DNA of 64,000 nt, from assembly GCA_034231615.1 (NCBI GenBank), contig CM067298.1, positions 5,511,799 to 5,575,798 of the forward strand, given 5' to 3'. A model generated the notes under the pieces. That model was not told where the DNA came from. It saw only the letters and a list, made by a program, of their open reading frames with translations, and did no database searches. Positions 53,101-62,100 of the stretch are shown here, in pieces. The stretch's first letter is position 1, and each line of letters opens with the position of its first letter. The position numbers and the translations under genes are program-made. The stretch comes from Meghimatium bilineatum (Eukaryota > Mollusca > Gastropoda > Stylommatophora > Philomycidae).

Positions 53101-56100
53101 GTAGAGTAGCACTGTCTGAAACCTGCTTGCTGTGATACCAGAAGGTTTTCACTTTCAAGGTACCACTGCATTCTAAGATTGATAATGTGTTCCATTGTTT
53201 TGCATAAACAGCTTGTGAGGCTGATGGGCCTGTAGTTGAAGACTGTGTTGCCATCTTTTCCTGATTTGAGAAGTGGTATCATTATTGCTTCCCTCCATGC
53301 CTGTGGATCATTACATGTGGTCAAGCATATATTGAAGATCTGCAGTAGCTTTGCTCTTGCTGCAGTTCCCAGGTTTTTAATAATTTCATTGGACACTCCA
53401 TCAGCTCCTGGGGATTTTTTCATTTTAATTTACCGGTAGATATTGTATGCTCCAGTTCTTTCACTGTGATTGGTGACTTCATGACTTCCGGTATAGGTTC
53501 GCCTTATCCAATGTTCTGCTGGTTCTTTTGAACCTCCCGTTGTTTGTCTGGACTAACTTTGACGTTATTGTCTTTTGCAAAGGAATCTGCAAAGTAATCA
53601 GCTGCATGTTTACCTGTTAAAATGTTTCTATCTTTGTAAAGTGGGATCCTTGTATTTCTCCCTGTACCTTCATCAATTAGTACGCTCAAGATGTAAGCAG
53701 AGACACAAGTGGGAGGGAAACACTGTATGATGGACAAGATGTAGGCAGAGACACAAGTGGGAGGGAAACACTGTATGATGGATAAGATGTAGGCAGAGAC
53801 ACAAGTGGGAGGGAAACACTGTATGATGGATAAGATGTAGGCAGAGACACAAGTGGGAGGGAAACCCTGCATCATGGACAAGATACTGTTTATCAGAGTG
53901 TACCCCCAAAGAAGGACACAGAAAACATTGGAGGTTTATTGCAGTCACCCTTCAATGCAGAGACAACACTAGATAATGATGGTGACAAAAGAATATTGTG
54001 TGGATGCATAAGATGTAACCTACCTTGAAATTTGGTACCACATTCAATGATGTCTGAGACAGTATTCAGCCTCTCCATGTGCAGTACAATACCACTAGTT
54101 TGTATAAAATAATCCTTGCACTTAAGAATGCCGGGCCTCTCAAAGAATCTGTCACCAATAATAAACACACCTTCACTTATCTTCTCAGATAATCTCATCC
54201 ATTGGTCAATATCCTAGACAAAAGATAATTACATGAGCGACTGATATCCATTTAAAATCAAACAATTATCCATTTAAAATCAAACAATTATCCATTTAAA
54301 ATCAAACAATTATTCATTTAAAATCAAACAATTATCCCGGCTACTATTGACACAACAATTTTTATGAAAGTTTTCAGTCAAATTAAGCATAAGCTCATAT
54401 TTATGTCAATTTTCTGTTAGTTCAATACAGCACAACGAAATACCGAAAATATTAAAGTTAATGTAACTAAATTGTCCATGTTTAATTACTTCATTCTATA
54501 TTTAAATATATTATTACATGGAATTATCCCCAAGGTCAGCATAACGAGTTGTCTAAAGGTGTATGTGTAACCAGTGAGCTTGTTTCCGCTGTCCTTGACA
54601 GATCTGTTATCCCCAGCATTGACACTATCCTGATGTAGACACAGATTCGTTGGGCAGGTCATTTGGTATGTATTCCAGACTATCACCTGCCAAAGATACT
54701 TCTCTATGGTGAGCTGGAGAAGGGTAAAAATCTCAAGGTGGCCAAAAGAAGCGCTACAAGGACTCGTTAAAGAACTCACTTAAAGCATTTGAAATAGACC
54801 ATGACACATGGGAAGAATTTACACAAAATAGATCTATGTGGTGCTCTACAGTCATAAAAGAGCATATCCTCTTGTGAAAAGAGGAGAAATGCTGCAACCC
54901 AACAGCGGAGAGTAGCTAGAAAGTCACGAATAGACCAAAATCCATCTACAGTGATCATTCCATGTCCGAACTGACAAGAACATTTACAGCTCGAATAGGG
55001 CTCATTAGCCATCTATGAACTAGTATGCATGGTCATAAATCTAACTGAATTTTTAAAAGTGGATGTAAAACAATGTTCTTCATCACTTGTGATGGCTGAA
55101 CACACAACCAGTGAGCTACAGGAACCATCAGCATGCTTGTTCTTCATCATGTGCTGCGAGAGACTATGAGTTTGTCCAGACTGTGTCAACATTGATTCAG
55201 AAATCATTCAGAAAAGATTTCGAAGCCAATAATTTTTAAATTAAAAACATTGCAACTAATCTAATTTCTTGATATACCTTCTTATACAGTTGCCTTGCAT
55301 CTCAGCCATATATGTTCTGATATAGTTGCCTTGTATATCAGCCGCATATGTTCTGATACATTTGCTTTGTATGTCAGCCATATATGTTCTGATATAGTTG
55401 CCTTGTATATCAGCCGCATATGTTCTGATACATTTGCTTTGTATGTCAGCCATATATGTTCTGATATAGTTGCCTTGTATATCAGCCGCATATGTTCTGA
55501 TACATTTGCTTTGTATGTCAGCCATATATGTTCTGATATAGTTGCCTTGTATATCAGCCGCATATGTTCTGATACATTTGCTTTGTATGTCAGCCATATA
55601 TGTTCTGATATAGTTGCCTTGTATATCAGCCGCATATGTTCTGATACATTTGCTTTGTATGTCAGCCATATATGTTCTGATATAGTTGCCTTGCCTGCCA
55701 GCCATATACCTTCTGATACAGTGGGCATTCATGCCAGCCATATACCTTTTGATACAGTGTGGCCATGCATGACAGCTAAATATCTTCTTATACAGTGGTT
55801 ATGCATGCCAACCACCTTCTAATACAACATGACCATGTATGCTAACCACCTTCTGATACAATGTGACCATTTTAGCCAACTACTTTGTGTCAGAAAAATA
55901 AATCATGTATTGCTTGATATGATACTTACTTCAGCCCTGAATGGATCAATGATAGCTACTATAGATGGATATTTCTTGATTACATCAAGCCAGAAGTCAA
56001 CCATTTCCTCTGGGCTTTTAAAATGTCCTACCAAACTTTCATATTTACCTTTCTCCTACAAAGAAATAAATCATAAAGAAAGACAAATACATCAAACCAC

Positions 56101-59100
56101 TATAACACAATCATTTATTATCTGTCTAAGTGATGTGTCCTTTGCAGAACCCTCACTGCCACTCTGCAAGCCTCTCAGTTCTTTGCAAGCTGTCCAGCTT
56201 TTTCTAATGTCATATTGAGAAGGTCTTCGATATCCTGTGTCCAACATAGTCTTGGTCTGCCTCTTGTTCTCTTTTCTGGAATCTTTCCCTCTATGATAAT
56301 TCTTTATAAACCATTGCACCTTTTTTATGCCTAAAATATGCTAGCTTATATAAGAAGAGGGGTAAGACAAGGATGCATTTTATCACCAAGCCTATTTAAT
56401 ATCTACACAGAGAATATCTTTAAAAATATAGAAGAAATACCAGGACTCAAGATCAATGGGAAAATAATAAACAACATTAGATATGCAGATGACACTGTTC
56501 TTTTAGCAGAAAGTGAACATGAACTACAAAGACTAATAGATCAAGTCAATAAATCAAGTAATGAATATGGACTGGATATAAACATTAAAAAAACAAAAAC
56601 TATGATAATCAGCAAAGACACAGAAGAACAGGAGGTAAACATAAACATACAGGGAGAGAAACTACAACAAGTAAAACAGTATCAATATCTTGGACACATA
56701 GTCACAAATGATGGCAGATGTGAAACAGAAGTTAAAAGGAGAATAGGAATGGCTAAAAGTACCTTCAATGACATGAAGAAATTATTAATATCTAAACAAA
56801 TTACAAACAAGTTAAAAACGAGAATTATAAAATGCTACATCTATTCCATATTAATGTATGGCTCAGAAACATGGACACTAAATAAACAATTAGAAGACAA
56901 AATTGAAGTCAAAGGGAAGTGAGCAAGAGGTAGGCAGAGATACAAGTTGGAGAGTAACATCACACGATGGACAGGTTACAGTCTAGCAGAGTGCACCACC
57001 AAGACAAGAGACAGGAGATGTTGGAGATACGTTGCAGCCAACCTTCGTTGCGGAGACGGCACTTGATGATGATGATGATGCTAGCTTGCATTTTTTTAAT
57101 AGTTTTTAGTACAGTCTTCTATGTTTAGATTTTTCTAGACATCTGCATTGGTTAATCTTTCTATCCATGATATTCATAGAATCTTTCTATAACATTTCAT
57201 TTCAAATGCTGATATTTTCTTTTTCACTGTGGACATCTACTTTTAACAACACACGAAGAAGGTCTAAGACAATTGATTCTATCAACCAAAAAAACACAGC
57301 GAAACTCATAATCTGTTCCTAAATATGAGGAAAACTAAAATTATGACAGCTGATAAAGTACAATCTTAACCCACAATAATAATTGATACCTATGAACTGG
57401 AAGAAGTATCAAACTTCGATTATTTGGGTACAAACATAATTAGTTTAGGAGCTGCGCAGTAGAAATCAAGAAAAGTTTGGCAATGGCATTTTCAAAACTT
57501 GTCCAAATGAAAAATCTCTGGCAAGGTATCAGTAGCAGAGTAAAACTGTGTATGATAAGAACATATGTATTCTCTGTGGCAATATACGGCTGTGAGGCTT
57601 GGACTCTGTGGCAATATATGGCTGTGAGGCTTGGACTCTGTGACAAAATACGGCTGTGAGGCTTGGACTCTGTGACAATATACGGCTGTGAGGCTTGGAC
57701 TCTGTGGCAATATACGGCTGTGAGGCTTGGACTCTGTGGCAATATACGGCTGTGAGGCTTGGACTCTAAATAGAACTGTGGCAAAGAAAAGTGCCACCGG
57801 GCACTTTTCTTATCTTCTCTGCAAGGGGCAGAGAAAAAGATAGAGAAGTATTACAATCATTAAACGTCGAAGAGGGGCTGGCTCCTGAATAACAAATAAC
57901 ATCATAACAAGAAAGTTGAACTTTTTTTGGTCATCTAAAGAGATACATCAGCATGGAAAGACTAATAGCAGAAGGCAGAGTAAACGGCAGCAGAGGAAGA
58001 GGCTGCCAAGATGACGATGGACAAATGATATATATGACTGCTTGAATATGTCCCTGTAGGAGGTAGGTCAACTCGCCCAAGATTAGGAAGACTGTTCTGG
58101 AAAAAATATGTCACACTATGATGATGTGCATTCTTAAAGAAGGGGAATTAATAGACTGTAAGACCATCCAGGAACTAAAGCTGCAAGCAGCGGACCGCAT
58201 TATATGGAGAACCAAAACCTCTTCCCCTATGTGTCGCTTGCGGCACAAAAGGAACAAACTAACTAACTAACTATGATGATGATTATGAATGCCATTGCCC
58301 AAGTCTTACAACCATACATTTGTATAATTTATCTCTGTCATTCAAGTTCATTGGCAATAGCATAAAAATCACATGATATAATTGGGGGCATCAAAGTAAG
58401 GGAAAAACTCAATTTTAGAGTTTGGAGTTGGCAATACTGAAATGTGTCCTTTGTGAACAATCTCCAGAAAACAAAAGAACATATTTTGCAGGACTACCCA
58501 CTTTACCACACTACAAGAAGAAATCTATGGCCATCTGAAATAGCCCTGATGAACACGATCTATGGTCTCATCTCAGGGCTGGTGATTACTAAACAGTTCA
58601 TTGATGAAATTCATACCAGAATCTGACTTCGGATGAAGAACAAGAACGAAAAATAAGAAGGAAACAACTCTATTATATTTGTATTTTTTATTGATGCTGT
58701 TCTGTGCTGATTTCTAAGTGTTCTAAGATTGGAGGATGATATTTTTTCATTATTAATTCTATAATTGCTATCTTTAGAGTAAAAGTTACCCTTCTTAAAT
58801 ACCAAACAGTTTTTCAAAAGTGTTGCACGAATAGTAAACAGAAGTGTTCATGGTTGTCAAGATGCATGTGTGCATTTAAAAAAAAAAAAGAAAAGTTGTA
58901 AAGTACGAGGCGTGTTCAAATGAAAACGGGACTTGTGGATTTATTTTAAAAGTATCATACGCAATTTAATATTTTCAACGGAATTGAACAAAGCAACCAC
59001 TTGTGAATAAGAATGCACCTGGGTTCATCAGAAAAAATCTCCGTATGCATTTAGGCAAGCATCCCACTGTTTAGGTAGACGTCGAATGCCGTCCGAGAAA

Positions 59101-62100
59101 AAGTTGCGTGGCTGTTCTCTGAACCATGTGGTCACCGCTGTCTTCACGTCTGCGTCGCTGTTGAATCGCTGTCCCTTTAGTGCTTTCTTCAACGGTCCGA
59201 ACAAATGGAAATCACACGGGGATAAATCGGGACTATAGGCTGGGTGATGAAGAACTTCCCAATTCTTCTTTGCCAATGTTTCCTGCACAATTTTTGTGAC
59301 GTGCGGACGAGCGTTGTCGTGGAGAAGAATCACACCTTGAGAAAGTCTGCCTGGTCACTTAGCCTTGATGGCCTTATGCAGCTTGTCTAAAGTGTCTTCT
59401 TCTGTTGCAACAATATGCGCCTGACCTGGCCGTGCAAGATCTGCCGTTAACTCACGTCCGTCTTTAAACATACGCACCCACTCCATCACTCTGGTCCTCG
59501 ACAAACATTTGTCACCATATGCTGCCTTCATTCTCCGATGAATGTCTACTGCTTGACATCCTTCAAATGAAAGAAACTGGATCACAGCACGCTGATTCAC
59601 TTTGGACGGGTTCGGAATCACACCCGCCATATTGTTAACAGTCTTCTGCAGCACATATGCATGCTGGGAAGATGAACACGTGACCGTATGTAAATTATTG
59701 GATACTCATTACTAGTGCAAAATGTCATCAATATCAGTGCGCTCTATCACGCGTGGTGTAACAAGTCCCGTTTTCATTTGAACACGCCTCGTATTATCAC
59801 ATGATAACTAAACTAGCTATTACCGCTTTCAATAGAAAATATATCAGCACACAAAAATCTATCTATCTAACTATTGTCTTTTCTCTGCTTCTGCTGTAAG
59901 GCATAGCAGAATTAAATGACGATTGGTTTGTTTGTGCAGGGTAAGTTACAGTGTTATTTCATTATAAGTTATTTAAGTGTAAATTTCATGTTTTACAATG
60001 GCCGCCCTGAATACCTTTTACAAAAAAGGACACATAGCCACAAATGACGGTAGATGTGAAACAGAAGTTAAAAGGAGAATAAGAATGGCTAAAAGTACCT
60101 TCAATGACATGAGGAAAATAGTAACAACTAAACAAATTACAAACAAGTTAAAAATGAGAAGTATAAAATGCTACATCTATTCTATATTAATGTATCATGT
60201 ATGGCTCAGCAACATGGACACCAAATAAACAATTGGAAGACAGAATTAATGTCTTTGAGATGTGGGTATATAGAAGAATAGGGAGAACATCATGGAAAGA
60301 GAAGAAAACAAATAAAGAGGTGCTAAAGACACTTAATATGAAGAAAGAACTTCTAAGAGAAATTAAGATCAGGCAAATAAAATATTTTGGACACATTAAA
60401 TGACATGACACCTTATTGAAGACCTTATTTGAGTGTAAAGTCAAAGGGAAGCTAACAAGATTGGCAAAAGGTAGGCAGAGATACAAGTGGGAGAGTAACA
60501 TCACAAGATTGGCATGTTACAGTCTATCAGAGTGCACCACCAAAATAAGAGGTAGGGGATGTTGCAGCAGCAGCCAACCTTCGTTGCGGAGGCGACACTT
60601 GATGATGATGATTATTTTCTAGGCAATTCTAAATACGTTCAATAGTTTGCTACAACCCGCCTGTTGCTGGAATCGAACTCGGTACCTCAGCCATCACAGA
60701 CTCGATCTGTATCACGCTGTCACAGAGCCAGACCTAATATTATTATTTAATAAAAGAAAATAGGCTATAGGGTAGCCGGGGGTAAAGATGCGCTGGGGGC
60801 AAAGATTCGCAGTCATTTTTTTCCGGAACTATGGGTTTTCATAGATGCACGATTTCCGCTATTCATAGATGCACGTTCTCCGCCGGTCATAGATACACGA
60901 TCTCCGCCGGTCATAACTGCACTATCTCTGCCGGTCATAGTTGCATGTTCTCCGCTATTCGTAGATACACGTTCTCCGCTATTCATAGATGCAGGATCTC
61001 CGCTATTCATAGATGCACAATCTCCGCTGGTCATAGATACATGATCTCCGCCGGTCATAATTGCACTATCTCTGCCGGTCATAGATGCACGTTCTCCGCT
61101 ATTCAGTTATAGTTTCAACCGGATCTAAGCACCCACTCTCTGTATAAATGTTTTTTTTATGTTTACGTATTTTCTTTTTTTTTTCGTATGAAAGTTACAT
61201 AAAGATACATATGCCTAGACTTTGTGCTCTATAATTTTCTCAAACTATGACTGGCTATGTTAAGATAGGAAGTGACGTTGTTATTTTGCTGGTTTTGTCA
61301 ATTTTCCCATGATTTCGTAATTGTTTTTGCCTGCGAGTGTTTGCCCCCAAAATTGGGGCAAAGGTGGGATTTTACTCATGTTCCTAAAATCTCATTTTAA
61401 GGACTAAACGTAATTGTATGTTGTAAATACCTTCACTATTGTTAGATGGATGGATAAGCTACATACTGCTGCTAGTTTGGTCTCTCATATGTAAGTCTAT
61501 TTGTCAGAATACACAAAAAAGTGAAAAATGCGCATCATTGCCCCCCCCGCTACCCTATAGTTTATTACAGATCTAATACATAAAAAATGTAGGCCTAATA
61601 TTTCTATAAGCCATAAATAAAGCGTAATGCTTTGTTACCAGCATCATATGTGACAGAACAAACACACAATGATGTATATACATCATATTTGTTGTTCTGT
61701 ATTTTCCAGCAGCAGATTTACAACTTTATGCCATACAAATTGTCATAAAAGTATTATGCAAAGATAAATCTAAAGATCAGATTTAGGCCTACATATTCTA
61801 TTATTTAACTTTAGGCCTACCTACACTACCTAGGAGGCAAACAAAAACTTACAATATAAATTAAACAATGTATATGTCTACATACAAAATTCAAAATACA
61901 TGTGTACACAAGATACACTGTCAATTCACGTGGACAAAAATTTCCTAAGTTTGGTATAAAGACAATTCCCCAGCACAGTGAATAATTAAAGTACTGGAAA
62001 TGCATTGAAAGCAGTGCTGCCACCAACACTACACCCCAAGACCAGCATCAAATGTTAAACCTCGCAAAAGCTACTATTTCCAAAATTAATAAATTAAAAT

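Larger units (their letters stand above)
51121..53686 (-). mobile_element. LINE-E: 5'-truncated RT/RNase H retrotransposon
   Basis: 2.57 kb splitting the 48-bp array, with CAAGAT at 51115-51120 and 53687-53692. In sense order: endonuclease-RT linker (53680-53504); RT (53423-52740: SPGADGVSNEIIKNL, YRPISLTSCLCKTMEHII, AAWMDLRKAFDKI and intact YADD at 52744-52755); thumb (52433-52170, LQELDKVQNQALRIMPGAMK); RNase H (51900-51500, VRVYTDGSAQ, IFLTDARSVLQALL, WIPSHCGIPGNEKENQLAKE); C-terminal Cys region (CTCGQAAQSTKILQDCSEYE); and a tail of about six GAA units at 51121-51137. Several frameshifts separate these blocks, so it is not autonomous. It lies in sense orientation in an ENO4 intron. Confidence 0.85.
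56085..57235 (-). mobile_element. Old LINE fragment, host of nested LINE-B
   Basis: Two minus-strand pieces, 57235-57110 (EKENISI, FEMKCYRKILNIMDRKINQ-type) and 56330-56130 (RGKIPEKRTRGRPRLCWTQD, IEDLLNMTLEKAGQLAKN-type), join across the LINE-B insertion at 56348-57077. Together they form the C-terminal region of one RT element. Several frameshifts. Confidence 0.6.
58906..59791 (-). mobile_element. Mariner element with perfect 31-bp TIRs, internally deleted
   Basis: Ends 58906-58936 and 59761-59791 are perfect inverted repeats of 31 bp (starting CGAGGCGTGTTCAAATGAAA), with TA on both sides (58904-58905 and 59792-59793), as for Tc1/mariner. Total length is 886 bp against roughly 1.3 kb for full mariners. 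The transposase lies on minus in two pieces joined at a deletion. Identical TIRs suggest recent movement, presumably with transposase in trans. It is in sense orientation in an ENO4 intron. Confidence 0.93.

Noticed and set aside
55256..55822. Three overlapping frames of 148-175 codons on both strands
   Set aside because: Caused by the 36-bp period. Both strands being open at once argues against coding.
60645..60735. tRNA gene
   Set aside because: Good B-box but a degenerate A-box and no acceptor pairing; kept only as a SINE head.
60838..61104. CRISPR-like array of 24-bp units
   Set aside because: Direct tandem repeats without spacers, inside a TIR element.
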